From: Bacteroidales bacterium UBA3824
Lineage (GTDB): Bacteria; Bacteroidota; Bacteroidia; Bacteroidales; UBA3824
Assembly: GCA_002393195.1 (NCBI GenBank)
Contig: DGIK01000073.1
Span: forward strand, 1,067-65,066
Direction of reading: 5' to 3'
DNA length: 64,000 nt
The stretch's first letter is position 1; each line of letters opens with the position of its first letter. This document shows, one piece after another, positions 33,435-42,825 of this stretch. The notes under the pieces were generated by a model that saw only the letters and a list, made by a program, of their open reading frames with translations, was not told the DNA's origin and did no database searches. A program made the translations under genes and the position numbers.

Positions 33435-34645
33435 AAATAACGTTCCATTCTTTGTGGACTATAATTATTACTAACAACCAATAAATTTTCCTTTTGCAAA
33501 CGTACTTTTATAGCCTCCTTTGATACATTAAATATAGTCGAAAGTTGATTAACAATTGAATTAACTAATGAAATGTTACATCTTTGATTATCAAGATATA
33601 ATCTGCCTTTTGTAACACTAAACTGTGTGAACAATCGAGCGACTTCTTTCATTAGAACATCTTGTTTGATCAATAAATATGAGGCGAATAAATCAGCTTG
33701 CATTTCCATTCTTTTCCGTTTAGTCTCAGGTAATGCAATGATAAGTCTTTCAAAATCATCAAATTGTCCTTCCATTTTTTGAAAAAGAGGAACGTGCAAA
33801 ATTAGATGCCCTAATTCGTGCGCTAATGTAAAATTCATTCTATGAAAATCATTAATTATTGAATTTGAAATATAAATTACTTCACTTTTTAGGTCCAAAT
33901 GGCATAATACACCGTATGGCATATCTACGAAATCTACCCTATATGAAGGAAATGCTTTGACCAATAGTTCGCCGGCTTTATCATTGCCTAATTTATACGT
34001 TGAACACAATTCATCGACTTTCTTTTTCAAATCATCCTCTGTAATGTATGGAATAATAACATTGTTGAATGAAACCGCAGCCCCGTATTTCAAAAGAATA
34101 TCCTCAATATTCGTGAACCTATTATCATCATAAACAACAGGTCGCCCATCTGTTTTAGCATTACCTATTAAGAACTCCCACAATTGTTCAGGATATTTAT
34201 TCAAATCTCTACTAACCAACCATTTCAAATCACCGCTCGGGTTTGCAACAATAAGTGCAATATGTTCGCTTTGTGCTTGTTCAATTTCAGTTTGAGAAAA
34301 TCCAACAGTAGTTACAAATATTCCTTTAATTGCCGATGTCGATATTAGGCTTATTTTTTTACTAAACTCATCTAAATCTGAAATATCAACCTTATTAGTA
34401 TAATTCTTACATTCTATCACAATCAAAGAACTCCAAGTGTCAGTATTTATATAAGGATTGTAATTTTCTATTGTTATTTCAAAGTCAATCGTTCTACTTG
34501 TATTGGAACACTTATATTTTTTATGTTTAAATATTTTGGAATATTTTTTTGACGCATTAGGTACTTCATCCTTGTTAAGCAAGGATGAAAATATATCGAA
34601 AATCTTGTTTTCGAATTCAGTTCCTATTTTTGTTGTGTTACTCAT
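33431..34645 (-). CDS. Fusion of PD-(D/E)XK (Mrr-like) domain and ImmA/IrrE metallopeptidase
   Basis: The 404-residue protein has two enzyme domains. Residues about 1-170 look like an Mrr-type restriction nuclease domain: TEFENKIFDIF, then the core D-F-E-I-T...LIVIECKNY and GIFVTTVGFSQ. Residues about 210-404 are an ImmA/IrrE (COG2856) peptidase with HELGH in FTLAHELGHLILH and the third ligand region MQADLFASYLL. ImmA-type proteases cleave repressors in response to damage or infection. The combination suggests a regulated nuclease. I start at 34645, which overlaps the stop of the upstream lipoprotein gene by 8 bases. Confidence 0.75.
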   Translation of the reverse strand: MSNTTKIGTEFENKIFDIFSSLLNKDEVPNASKKYSKIFKHKKYKCSNTSRTIDFEITIENYNPYINTDTWSSLIVIECKNYTNKVDISDLDEFSKKISLISTSAIKGIFVTTVGFSQTEIEQAQSEHIALIVANPSGDLKWLVSRDLNKYPEQLWEFLIGNAKTDGRPVVYDDNRFTNIEDILLKYGAAVSFNNVIIPYITEDDLKKKVDELCSTYKLGNDKAGELLVKAFPSYRVDFVDMPYGVLCHLDLKSEVIYISNSIINDFHRMNFTLAHELGHLILHVPLFQKMEGQFDDFERLIIALPETKRKRMEMQADLFASYLLIKQDVLMKEVARLFTQFSVTKGRLYLDNQRCNISLVNSIVNQLSTIFNVSKEAIKVRLQKENLLVVSNNYSPQRMERYF

Positions 34646-35459
34646 TTTTTTTGTCATAATAAATCGTTGCCCCCACTCCTGTATTGCCCCATTCCATAGT
34701 GTTATCTTTGTAATAGAATCTTTTAGTCCCGTATTCACCCGCATTCCTATCGCATTCTCCTACAAGAAGATTCTGAGAATTATACCTGTAAATGCGCTTG
34801 TCTACTATTTTAAATGAAACTGTGTCATTGGGGGCTGAGTAAAAACGTTTCTCAACAATTCTGTATTCGTTCCCAATCTTTTCGTATTTTGATTTTTGAT
34901 AATCTGTTATTTCCATTGAAACATCATTAACTCCCATAAATGATTGAGTTAATGTATCATATTTGAATGAACTGTCTAAAAAGTAAGCAATCTCCTTTAC
35001 ATCGACGTCATAGCATCCCAAGTTCCTTTTCCCATTGCCGATTCTAACGTTTCCATCGTAATAATATTTTATGGTGAAGTAAATGCCATTTTTATTACTT
35101 ATCTCTTTGGCGATAAGGCGATTACTTTTGTCATATATTGTTTTGTCCATTTCTTCTCTATAAAATGAGCCAGGTAGCACTTTATGAATGACGCATAATC
35201 CGCTGTCTGTACTGAGATAAGTCCATTTTTCGATTGTATCATTATCTTCTCCAATTGAATACAATGGCTTATTCCAATCTGTATTTTCATCAATTGAGAA
35301 AACTGTCTTTTGCAACTCCTCCACAAATTGCATATTAACATAGTAATCGTTGTTGTTATTTTGTGCTGTGTTTTGAGAACGAGTTTGGTTGCCGCTACAC
35401 GAACATAGTATAGTGGCTACAATCAAACAACTATTTATCAACAAGTTAATGTTTTTCAT
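34638..35459 (-). CDS. Lipoprotein of unknown function
   Basis: The 273-residue protein has a lipoprotein signal (VATILCSC) followed by an Asn/Gln-rich linker. The mature part contains repeated beta-strand pieces of the kind seen in toxin_21/MORN-like or RHS-like lipoproteins (IYDKSNRLIAKEISNKNG, RIYRYNSQNLLVGE). I recognise no catalytic residues. It overlaps the nuclease/peptidase fusion gene and is transcribed first, so the two are linked. A link to immunity or sensing is speculative. Confidence 0.65.
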   Translation of the reverse strand: MKNINLLINSCLIVATILCSCSGNQTRSQNTAQNNNNDYYVNMQFVEELQKTVFSIDENTDWNKPLYSIGEDNDTIEKWTYLSTDSGLCVIHKVLPGSFYREEMDKTIYDKSNRLIAKEISNKNGIYFTIKYYYDGNVRIGNGKRNLGCYDVDVKEIAYFLDSSFKYDTLTQSFMGVNDVSMEITDYQKSKYEKIGNEYRIVEKRFYSAPNDTVSFKIVDKRIYRYNSQNLLVGECDRNAGEYGTKRFYYKDNTMEWGNTGVGATIYYDKKNE

Positions 35460-35492
35460 TTTAGTTTCAAACATACTGTTATTTAACAACGC

Positions 35493-35523
35493 CAAAGTTA
35501 CAAACAAAAAATGTAACAACAAA
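35493..35523 (-). promoter_or_regulatory. Promoter of the lipoprotein/nuclease-peptidase operon
   Basis: TAACTTTG (35493-35500, minus strand) with TTTG (35520-35523) 19 bases upstream. Confidence 0.75.
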
Positions 35524-35584
35524 CTATAATTTGTTTTTTTTAGGATAGGCTTAAAATTAAAACCCATAAAGCGTGAAATTATAC

Positions 35585-35627
35585 AAAAAACGATGCCATT
35601 GTAGATAAATGAACGTCAATGGCATCG
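35585..35627 (-). terminator. Terminator after the DUF4468-like gene
   Basis: An 11-bp perfect stem (35591-35601 with 35617-35627) is followed on the minus strand by six T. Confidence 0.8.
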
Positions 35628-35640
35628 CATATCATATTTC

Positions 35641-36321
35641 TTAGAAATCATCATTCGTGTTTAATGACTTTTCTAATGACCCAGAAATCTTATCCTTGAG
35701 TATATGAAAATTTACCTCTATACTCAATAGTATGTCATATTTTGCTTTGGCAATTTGATAGTCATCGCTTATACGGCCTTTTTTCTCGTCCTTTGCGCTT
35801 TTGTATTGAGGTGTGCTCTCTGAAACTTCCTTAGCCTTTTTAACTCTTTCTTCAAAGGAATTGTTTATCTTTGTTCCCTCGCGAAGCACCGTCTCCGATG
35901 CTTCAAGCGTATTACGAATGCTCTTTATCTCTTCCGTTGGCAAGAATCGAATTGTTGTTGGATTCGCCACACTATTGGGTGTTAATCCAAAATTGACATC
36001 GAAAATCTTGTATCTAAACTTATTGTCTCTAACATCAATTTTCAATGTTGCTGATATGTTTTCATCAACTCCACGTGTACAAATCTGACTTGATGAAAAC
36101 TTCAAGATTAGAGTTCCCGTTTCTTGATCTTCCACATCAACAGTATGCTTATAACTTCTGAATGATGTTGACACCCACGTCTTGAGGTTTCTCCACAGAG
36201 CTGCCTTAGACAACTCAACTTGTACGACCTTCTCAAACGTTCCAAAATCGTCATTAGTTGTCTGAGCATAAGATGCAACTGAAAGCATTACAATAGCAAT
36301 TAATACAAAAATCTTTTTCAT
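35641..36321 (-). CDS. Secreted protein, probably DUF4468-like
   Basis: The 226-residue protein has a signal peptide (MLSVASYAQ) followed by a domain with FEKVVQVELSKAALWRNLKTWV and GTLILKFSSSQI. This fits the DUF4468 (TBP-like fold) proteins of Bacteroidota, which have no known function. The C-terminal part is a charged helical extension. The ATG at 36321 is chosen because the preceding 41 codons run back into a strong hairpin and lack a signal peptide. Its leader is about 390 bases long and highly structured. Confidence 0.65.
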   Translation of the reverse strand: MKKIFVLIAIVMLSVASYAQTTNDDFGTFEKVVQVELSKAALWRNLKTWVSTSFRSYKHTVDVEDQETGTLILKFSSSQICTRGVDENISATLKIDVRDNKFRYKIFDVNFGLTPNSVANPTTIRFLPTEEIKSIRNTLEASETVLREGTKINNSFEERVKKAKEVSESTPQYKSAKDEKKGRISDDYQIAKAKYDILLSIEVNFHILKDKISGSLEKSLNTNDDF

Positions 36322-36329
36322 AATTGTAA

Positions 36330-36715
36330 ATATTTTAATGTTAAACAAAATTGTTATTTTGACAACGCAATTATTCAGGATGGTATAAACGCGGAGCGTG
36401 GAACTGTATTGTTGTTGATTATGCAATCCAACTCCATATCTCAATTGAAGGTCTTAGGAAACCGAGGATACGATATGGCAATAACAGTCCACGCCCATAC
36501 GGGTTGGCTGTTATGCTTTCTGTATCCTGAAAAGTTCCTAAGTTCTCAATTGAAGAAAGTCATAACACTTCCAATAAAATTGTATGTCAGCATTGGGGAT
36601 TATTGCACCCAATACCGATGGCAAAATTAAAACATTTTTTTTACAATGAAAAAAAAATCACAAAAAAATCTTTGCTAATCCAAAATATTTCACTCATAGT
36701 GCATCGCCATTATAA
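36330..36715 (-). ncRNA. Long structured leader with a 113-base hairpin
   Basis: The minus-strand transcript from the TACTTTTG box at 36719-36726 would start with CGTTTATAATGGCGATGC, sharing ATAATGGCGA with the leader at 44.8 kb. Its centre is a long hairpin: 36441-36448/36546-36553, 36453-36460/36535-36542, 36466-36471/36522-36527 and 36481-36487/36508-36514 pair in register. A smaller hairpin is at 36592-36597/36608-36613. A second TAATTTTG box (36622-36629) could give a shorter form. It is either a cis-acting leader of the DUF4468-like gene or a separate RNA. Confidence 0.55.
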
Positions 36716-36718
36716 ACG

Positions 36719-36726
36719 CAAAAGTA
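36719..36726 (-). promoter_or_regulatory. -7 box of the structured leader
   Basis: TACTTTTG on the minus strand. The nearest TTTG (36742-36745) has a 15-base spacer, shorter than usual. Confidence 0.4.
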
Positions 36727-36744
36727 ATGAAATCAAAAGACCAA

Positions 36745-37184
36745 ATGTCTAAAATTCAGGCTATTGTGGCATACATACTCAAAAAAGTGCCGCAAGGGTT
36801 GGTCTATATACACCTCTTTAAGATAATGTATATTGCTCAACAGGAATATCTTATAGTGTGGGGACTGTCGAAGACAACAAACACCAACTTATAAAACTTG
36901 CCGACGGCGCAAATTGCGATTTGGACGAACTTTCGGAATCAAACACTGAAATACTCGACAAGTGGATTGCAAATTGCATGGATATTAACTCATACAAACT
37001 TTCTGACCTTTCTTACGACAAGGCTTGGACACAAGCCAAACGTCAGACAGAAAAAGCTGGCGAGGATACAAAAATCACCCTTTATGCAATGGCAAAGGCA
37101 GGCGGCGCATCTGACGGAATGCTTGAAGTAATTAAAGAACGTCAATTTATTCAAAAGAGATTCAACATACACCCCCAAAGATAA
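36745..37184 (+). pseudogene. Broken Panacea-domain (DUF4065/SocA-like) antitoxin gene
   Basis: From 36745 the frame gives the family N-terminus (MSKIQAIVAYILKKV, YIHLFKIMYIAQQEYL) and stops at 36894. In another frame from about 36860 the family C-terminus follows (LDELSESNTEILDKWI, DLSYDKAWTQAK, KAGGASDGMLEVIKERQ). The central ~60 residues are missing and the frame has shifted. Panacea proteins are antitoxins of many different toxins. No intact toxin gene is adjacent, so this is a relic. Confidence 0.75.
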
Positions 37185-37220
37185 AGCAATTAATCTCCCC
37201 TAAATCCCACAAAATCTTCG

Positions 37221-37228
37221 TATCTTTG
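37221..37228 (+). promoter_or_regulatory. -7 box of the MATE gene
   Basis: TATCTTTG, with the ATG at 37247. No -33 TTTG at the usual distance. Confidence 0.5.
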
Positions 37229-37246
37229 CGCAAATTTTTCACGACC

Positions 37247-38617
37247 ATGCAAAGAGATTCTATTGATTTTGAGAAGACGGACATTGCGCCGTTGTTTTTC
37301 AAATTGTTTGTGCCGACGCTTTTGGGATTGCTGTTTGGAGCGGCGTTGAATATTGCCGACGGTATTTTTGTGGGCAAAGGCGTTGGCAGCGACGCTTTGG
37401 CGGCGGTCAACATCGCCGCGCCAATTTTCCTCATTGGGACAGGCCTCGCGCTCCTTACCGGCACAGGCGCATCGGTGGTGGCTGCAATACATCTCGCCAA
37501 AAACAACGTCAAGGCCGCCAATATCAATGTTACACAAGCCGTTACAGTGTCAACAGCATTGATGGCGGTGGTTTGCACGTTTGTGTACATATTTCCGGAA
37601 TTGACTGCCAAAATGTTTGGCGGCTCAGAAAAACTCATGCCGCTCGTCAAGACATATTTTTATTACGGATTGCCGTGCGTCTTTGTGTTTTCGTTCACGA
37701 TGGCGGGCATGTTTATCATCAGGCTTGACGGCTCGCCAAAATACGCAATGCTCACCAATGTAGTGCCGTCGGTGCTCAACATCATTCTCGACTATATCTT
37801 TGTCTTTCCGTTGCAAATGGGACTCAAAGGCGCTGCTCTCGCAACGTCGATTGCGCAGGTAATAGGCTCGATAATGGTGGCGGTGTATTTTTGGAAATTT
37901 TCAAAAACCATCAAATTCTACCGCCTAAAATTCACCAACACGAGCTTGCACTTGACCATACGAAACGTCGGCTACATGGCAAAAGTGGGAATGTCGGGAC
38001 TTATAGGCGAACTCGCTATCATGCTGATGATTATGGCTGGCAACTTTCAGTTTATGAAATTGCTGCATGAAGACGGCGTGGCGGCGTACAGCGTGGCGTG
38101 TTACCTGTTTCCGCTCGTTTTTATGTTTGGAAATGCAATTTCGCAATCGGCATTGCCAATCATCAGTTTCAATCACGGCAAAGGCATTGCGGCAAGGGTT
38201 TCCAAGACGCTGAAACTCTCTGTGGTATTTGGACTTGCGTGTGGAGTTGTGATTACTGCACTCACAATCGTATGTTGCCGCCCGATATTGCAACTTTTTT
38301 TGACCCAAGGAAGCAACGCCTTTGAAATCGCAGCAAACGGATTGCCTTACTTCGCGGTGAGTTTTCTGTTTTTCACGCTCAATCTCGTGCTAATCGGTTA
38401 CTATCAAAGCATCGAAAAAATCAAAAAGGCGATTATCTACATGACCCTGCGCGGACTTCTGTTTATGATTCCGTGTTTCATAATAATGCCGCAAATCATG
38501 GGCGAAAAGGGCTTGTGGCTCGCCGTGCCGATGTCTGAATTTCTGACGTTTTTGACGATTGTAATTGTGTCGCAACACAGTAAGAGTCAGCTAAAAAATT
38601 ATGAAGTACATCCCTAA
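37247..38617 (+). CDS. MATE-family multidrug/cation efflux transporter
   Basis: The 456-residue protein has about twelve membrane helices in two halves, beginning LFFKLFVPTLLGLLFGAALN. It has the family pattern of DGIFVGKGVGSDALAAVNIAAP in the first half and a mirrored second half. MATE proteins export drugs or metabolites using Na+ or H+ gradients. The substrate cannot be assigned. I use the ATG at 37247 behind the promoter box rather than the upstream TTG. Confidence 0.93.
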   Translation: MQRDSIDFEKTDIAPLFFKLFVPTLLGLLFGAALNIADGIFVGKGVGSDALAAVNIAAPIFLIGTGLALLTGTGASVVAAIHLAKNNVKAANINVTQAVTVSTALMAVVCTFVYIFPELTAKMFGGSEKLMPLVKTYFYYGLPCVFVFSFTMAGMFIIRLDGSPKYAMLTNVVPSVLNIILDYIFVFPLQMGLKGAALATSIAQVIGSIMVAVYFWKFSKTIKFYRLKFTNTSLHLTIRNVGYMAKVGMSGLIGELAIMLMIMAGNFQFMKLLHEDGVAAYSVACYLFPLVFMFGNAISQSALPIISFNHGKGIAARVSKTLKLSVVFGLACGVVITALTIVCCRPILQLFLTQGSNAFEIAANGLPYFAVSFLFFTLNLVLIGYYQSIEKIKKAIIYMTLRGLLFMIPCFIIMPQIMGEKGLWLAVPMSEFLTFLTIVIVSQHSKSQLKNYEVHP

Positions 38618-38630
38618 CGTTAATAACAAA

Positions 38631-38673
38631 ACAACGTCCATTATCATATATTAATAATGACAATGGACGTTGT
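38631..38673. terminator. Bidirectional terminator between MATE and pyrF
   Basis: A 12-bp stem (38631-38642 with 38662-38673) sits between convergent genes. The T-richer side is on the minus strand. Confidence 0.65.
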
Positions 38674-38696
38674 TGAATTTTGGATGAAAAAACCTT

Positions 38697-39530
38697 TTAC
38701 TTTTCCTTGTTCTTCTCCAACAATGCCTTCATCTGCGCGGCGAGTTCCTGTGCCTTTTCGCCGGCTTTTTCGGCGAAGTCGGTGCCATTGGAGGCGTAGA
38801 TGATGCCACGGGACGAGTTGACGATGAGGCCGCAGCTGTCGTTCATTCCAAATGTTGCTACGTCTTCCAGGCTGCCGCCTTGTGCGCCTACGCCGGGGAC
38901 GAGGAGGAAGTTGTCGGGGGCTATCTTGCGCACTTGTTGGAGTTTGTACGCCTGCGTGGCGCCGCATACAAACATTATCTGGTCGGTGTTGCCCCAACGC
39001 TGGCCAAATTTCAAGGTCTTCTCAAAAATGTACTCGTTTGACTCCTTCTCCTGGATTATCTGGTAGTCGGATGCCGACGGGTTGGATGTAAGGGCGAGGA
39101 TTATTGCCCATTTGTCCTTGTATTCGAGGAACGGCGCAACTGAATCTTTGCCCATGTATGGCGAGAGGGTTACCGCGTCGAAGGGCATTTGGTCGAAGAA
39201 AGTTTTTGCGTACATCTTGCAGGTATTGCCTATGTCGCCCCTCTTGCAGTCGGCGATGAGGAAGATGCCCGGATAGGTCTTCTTGATGTATTCGGCGGTC
39301 TTTTGGAGCGACTGCCAGCCCTTTGAGCCCAACGATTCGTAAAAGGCAGTATTGGGCTTGTAAGAAACGGCGTATTCCTGCGTGGCGTCGATTATCGCCT
39401 TGTTGAAGGCAAATATCGGGTCGTCCTCTTTGAGCAAAAATTCGGGGATCTTGGTGATGTCGGTGTCAAGACCAACGCAAAGAAACGAGTTCTTCTTCTG
39501 AATCTTGTTGTATATGTCGCGGTAGTTCAT
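38697..39530 (-). CDS. pyrF: Orotidine 5'-phosphate decarboxylase
   Basis: The 277-residue protein is an OMP decarboxylase of the longer bacterial type, making UMP in the last step of pyrimidine synthesis. Visible motifs are [14 protein letters not shown], the catalytic [10 protein letters not shown], and [14 protein letters not shown] near the phosphate site. The start is the ATG at 39530; the open frame continues upstream without meaning. It is the last gene of the purM-prfA-pyrF operon conserved in Bacteroidota. Confidence 0.95.
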   Translation of the reverse strand: MNYRDIYNKIQKKNSFLCVGLDTDITKIPEFLLKEDDPIFAFNKAIIDATQEYAVSYKPNTAFYESLGSKGWQSLQKTAEYIKKTYPGIFLIADCKRGDIGNTCKMYAKTFFDQMPFDAVTLSPYMGKDSVAPFLEYKDKWAIILALTSNPSASDYQIIQEKESNEYIFEKTLKFGQRWGNTDQIMFVCGATQAYKLQQVRKIAPDNFLLVPGVGAQGGSLEDVATFGMNDSCGLIVNSSRGIIYASNGTDFAEKAGEKAQELAAQMKALLEKNKEK

Positions 39531-39596
39531 AACGGTAAACGTTAAAATTGTTTTTGGAGTTGGCGACCACCTTGCGGCGGTCTTTTTTCTTAAACG

Positions 39597-39685
39597 AAAA
39601 TTACCGTGAATTTTTTCGTCAATTACCGTCAATTTCCTTATTAAAAATTGACGGTAATTTTTGTGTAATTGACGGTAATTTTTGT
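39597..39685. repeat. Cluster of ATTACCGTCAAT inverted and direct repeats
   Basis: Between prfA and pyrF a 15-bp stem (39621-39635 with 39645-39659) is followed by another direct copy of its right arm (39667-39680). A partial copy lies at 39598-39608. These may form alternative hairpins in the mRNA between the two genes. Confidence 0.65.
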
Positions 39686-39694
39686 TTATAAATT

Positions 39695-40786
39695 TTACAT
39701 TCCGCTTGCTTTGAGGCGTTCGGCGTTTTCGGCGATTTGGAGTTTTTCGATGAGCTCGTCGATTTCGCCGTCCATCACTATCGGCAGGTTGTAGAGCGTG
39801 AGGTTGATGCGGTGGTCGGTAACTCGCGACTGTGGATAGTTGTAGGTGCGGATTTTGGCACTGCGGTCGCCGGTGGAGACCATCGTCTTGCGCTGCGAAC
39901 CCACTTTGTCCAAATACTTTTGGTACTCGATGGCGTAGAGACGCGAGCGGAGTTCGCGCATGGCTTTTTCGAGGTTTTTGATTTGCGATTTTTCGTCCTG
40001 GCACGTTACCACCAATCCCGTCGGGATGTGCGTAAGGCGTATTGCGGAGTATGTGGTATTGACGCTCTGGCCGCCCGGACCCGACGAACAGTAGGTGTCT
40101 TTGCGGATGTCGGATTCCTTGAGGTCCACGTCAAACTCTCCGGCTTCCGGCAATACTACCACCGACGCCGCCGAGGTGTGGATGCGTCCCTGTGTCTCGG
40201 TCTGAGGCACGCGCTGCACGCGGTGTACGCCCGATTCGTATTTGAGTATGCCATAGACACCGTCGGTGCTGGAGGATACGGTAAATACGATTTCCTTGTA
40301 GCCGCCCATTGTGCCTTCGGTCATTCGGGTGATTTCGATTTTCCAACGGCGTTTTTCGCAGTATTTGGAGTACATGCGGAATAGGTCGCCGGCAAAGATG
40401 GCCGCTTCGTCGCCGCCTGTGCCGCCACGGATTTCCACGATTGCGTTTTTGTCGTCCTCGGGGTCTTTGGGCAGGAGCATTAGCTTGATTTCCTCCTCGC
40501 GGGCGGGGAGGGCGTTTACGAGTTCGTCGAGTTCCTCTTTTGCCATTTCGCGCATTTCCTCGTCTTTTTCGTCGCGGAGTATCGCTTTGGCCTCCTCGAT
40601 GTTGGCAAGCATTGTCTTGTAGTCGTCGTAGGTCTTGATGAGCGGCTCCAAGTCCTTGAACTCCTTATTGAGCGCGACGTATTTTTTCATGTCTGCCATC
40701 GCGTCGGGGGAGTTTACTTGTGCCGATACTTCTTCAAAACGTTGCTTGACGCCTTCGAGTTTGGTAAGTATAAGGTTTTCTGCCAT
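39695..40786 (-). CDS. prfA: Peptide chain release factor 1
   Basis: The 363-residue protein is class I release factor 1, reading UAA and UAG. It contains the GGQ motif in [17 protein letters not shown], and the codon-recognition loop region [10 protein letters not shown] in the P-x-T form expected of RF1. The ATG at 40786 ([10 protein letters not shown]) is used. It follows purM by 23 bases. Confidence 0.96.
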   Translation of the reverse strand: MAENLILTKLEGVKQRFEEVSAQVNSPDAMADMKKYVALNKEFKDLEPLIKTYDDYKTMLANIEEAKAILRDEKDEEMREMAKEELDELVNALPAREEEIKLMLLPKDPEDDKNAIVEIRGGTGGDEAAIFAGDLFRMYSKYCEKRRWKIEITRMTEGTMGGYKEIVFTVSSSTDGVYGILKYESGVHRVQRVPQTETQGRIHTSAASVVVLPEAGEFDVDLKESDIRKDTYCSSGPGGQSVNTTYSAIRLTHIPTGLVVTCQDEKSQIKNLEKAMRELRSRLYAIEYQKYLDKVGSQRKTMVSTGDRSAKIRTYNYPQSRVTDHRINLTLYNLPIVMDGEIDELIEKLQIAENAERLKASGM

Positions 40787-40809
40787 TTGTATGGTGTTTT
40801 TTGTTGTAA

Positions 40810-41982
40810 TCAATAATTAAATTCGCCGTGCTCGCTCTTGACGGTAACTTGCTTTTTGTCAGATGCTTCGCAGCGTCCGATTATCTGCGCGTCCACGTTG
40901 AATGTCTTAGATATTTTGATGACTTCCTGCGCGGTCTCTTGGTCGGTATAGACTTCAAAACGGTGTCCCATGTTGAAGACTTTGTACATCTCGCGCCACG
41001 GCGTATGGCTCTGTTGCTGAATCATTTGGAAGAGCGGCGGGGTGGCAAAGAGGTTGTCTTTGATGACGTGTATGTCGTTGCCAATGAAATTGAGCACTTT
41101 GGTCTGCGCACCGCCCGAACAGTGTATCATCGCATGGATTTTGGAGCGGTGATGTTGAAGTATTTGTTTAACTATCGGTGCGTATGTGCGTGTGGGGCTG
41201 AGTACAAGTTTGCCGGCGGTGATGCCGTCGAGACCAGACACTGGGTCGGTGAGGTTGTAATCGCCCGAATACACGAGGTCTTCGGGGATTGCGTGGTCGT
41301 AGGTTTCGGGGTATTTTTGAGCGACGTTTTTGTTGAAAACGTCGTGGCGGGCTGATGTAAGGCCGTTGCTGCCCATGCCGCCGTTGTATTCGGTTTCGTA
41401 AGTGGCTTGTCCTGAGGATGATAGTCCCACTATGACGTCTCCGGGCTTTATGTGGCACTCGATGACGTCGCTGCGTTTCATGCGGCAGGTTACTGTGCTA
41501 TCGACGATAATTGTCCTCACGAGGTCGCCGACGTCTGCTGTCTCGCCGCCCGTGCCGTAGATTTCGATGCCGTGCTCGCGCAAGGTTGACATCAGGGAGT
41601 CGGTGGAGTTGATGAGTTCGGAGATTACGGAGCCGGGGATGAGGTTGGCATTGCGTCCGATTGTGGAACTTACTAATATGTTGTCTGTTGCGCCTACGCA
41701 TATCAGGTCGTCAACGTTCATTATGAGCGAATCTTGCGCTATGCCGCGCCATACCGACATGTCGCCGGTCTCTTTCCAATATGCGTATGCGAGGGACGAT
41801 TTGGTGCCCGCGCCGTCGGCGTGCATTATGACGCAATATTCCGGGTCGCCGGCAAGGATGTCGGGGACGATTTTGCAAAAGGCGTTTGGAAACACGCCCT
41901 TGTCTATGTTTTTGATGGCGTTGTGGACGTCGGTCTTTGATGCCGATACGCCGCGCTGCCCGTACCGAAGGTTTTCTTCCAT
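40810..41982 (-). CDS. purM: Phosphoribosylformylglycinamidine cyclo-ligase (AIR synthase)
   Basis: The 390-residue protein makes aminoimidazole ribotide in purine synthesis. It is of the longer Bacteroidota type (E. coli PurM is 345). Family motifs include [37 protein letters not shown] and the glycine-rich [19 protein letters not shown] region. It is the first gene of the purM-prfA-pyrF operon. Confidence 0.95.
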   Translation of the reverse strand: MEENLRYGQRGVSASKTDVHNAIKNIDKGVFPNAFCKIVPDILAGDPEYCVIMHADGAGTKSSLAYAYWKETGDMSVWRGIAQDSLIMNVDDLICVGATDNILVSSTIGRNANLIPGSVISELINSTDSLMSTLREHGIEIYGTGGETADVGDLVRTIIVDSTVTCRMKRSDVIECHIKPGDVIVGLSSSGQATYETEYNGGMGSNGLTSARHDVFNKNVAQKYPETYDHAIPEDLVYSGDYNLTDPVSGLDGITAGKLVLSPTRTYAPIVKQILQHHRSKIHAMIHCSGGAQTKVLNFIGNDIHVIKDNLFATPPLFQMIQQQSHTPWREMYKVFNMGHRFEVYTDQETAQEVIKISKTFNVDAQIIGRCEASDKKQVTVKSEHGEFNY

Positions 41983-42015
41983 TTTCGAAAATGTGTTTTC
42001 TTATATAAGACGGCG

Positions 42016-42047
42016 CAAAGGTACGTTTTTTTGGGGAGATGTGCAAA
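42016..42047 (-). promoter_or_regulatory. Promoter of the purM-prfA-pyrF operon
   Basis: TACCTTTG (42016-42023, minus strand) with TTTG (42044-42047) 20 bases upstream. Confidence 0.78.
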
Positions 42048-42163
42048 TGTTTTTTTTAGCGTTGTTTTTTATAAGTTGGTAGTATCGTTTGAGCAATTTT
42101 TGTGTAAAGTGGTAGGATTCTATATGTTTGAGGCGTTGAAAAAATATGTAGATTTTAGGTGAA

Positions 42164-42227
42164 TTTCCGTTTATACCGTGCGGAAATGTGCATTTTTTTG
42201 ATGATTTCCGCACGCTATAAACGGAAA
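42164..42227. repeat. 24-bp-stem inverted repeat
   Basis: Bases 42164-42187 pair with 42204-42227 with one mismatch, around a 16-base T-rich loop. It lies between the purM promoter and the end of the four-gene operon. No T-run follows the stem, so it is not a standard terminator. Confidence 0.7.
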
Positions 42228-42393
42228 AGTTGTTTTTGTAATCAAAACCATACAGCCGCATATACGCTTCCTTGACTTCTACCACGCCGTTGTAAAACGG
42301 GGTTGGAGACGTGCTGCTTGTAGGTTACGGTCACTTTGGTTTTAAGACTAAGAAGTGTGCCGTTGGTGCGAATGATGCGGATTTCAAAGTCAT
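42228..42393 (-). pseudogene. Degenerate coding fragment
   Basis: Minus-strand translation gives NDFEIRIIRTNGTLLS and then TVTYKQHVSNPV in one frame, and VVEVKEAYMRLYGFDYKN in another. This looks like one polypeptide split by a frameshift near 42290. I do not recognise the family and no start or end is preserved. Confidence 0.3.
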
Positions 42394-42825
42394 TTATTCG
42401 ATTTGATGTTCTTCTTTGTATCTTTGCAGGTATTCTCGCATATTGGATTTGACCTGCGTGGAAATTTCATGAGGCTGTATGAATGTTTCATAGCCATATT
42501 GTATGCTAGATTTTCCCATGCTAAAGAGATTTTCCGCATCAAGATTTGATTGCGCTAACTTGCAGATCCCTGATACGGTGGTGCATCCGATAATAGTTCG
42601 GCTGATTTTTTTACCTGCAGCTTTGCTTACAATGTTCCTTTTCACGAGTTCATTGACACTTTTTTTGATGTACGGTTTGAGAAACTTTGCTAATGCTTTC
42701 CCAATTGGACCTGGTCCACAAACTTCCATTGTGTCAGAGGTAACCGGTGTTGTATTTGACGCGTAGCCTGCCGATGTGTATAGTAGCATTAGCAATGACA
42801 ATGTTATGATGTAGAGTGTTTTCAT
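42394..42825 (-). CDS. Small secreted protein of unknown function
   Basis: The 143-residue protein has a signal peptide (LLYTSAGYA) and a mature part with three cysteines and helical, basic content (ALAKFLKPYIKKSVNELVKR). I do not recognise a family. Its start overlaps the previous stop by four bases, so it is the last of four linked genes (44512 to 42394). Confidence 0.6.
   Translation of the reverse strand: MKTLYIITLSLLMLLYTSAGYASNTTPVTSDTMEVCGPGPIGKALAKFLKPYIKKSVNELVKRNIVSKAAGKKISRTIIGCTTVSGICKLAQSNLDAENLFSMGKSSIQYGYETFIQPHEISTQVKSNMREYLQRYKEEHQIE

Noticed and set aside
38697..40004. 435-codon reading of pyrF with a long N-terminal extension
   Set aside because: The first 158 codons are translated repeats and the 3' part of prfA in another frame. 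The family start is at 39530.
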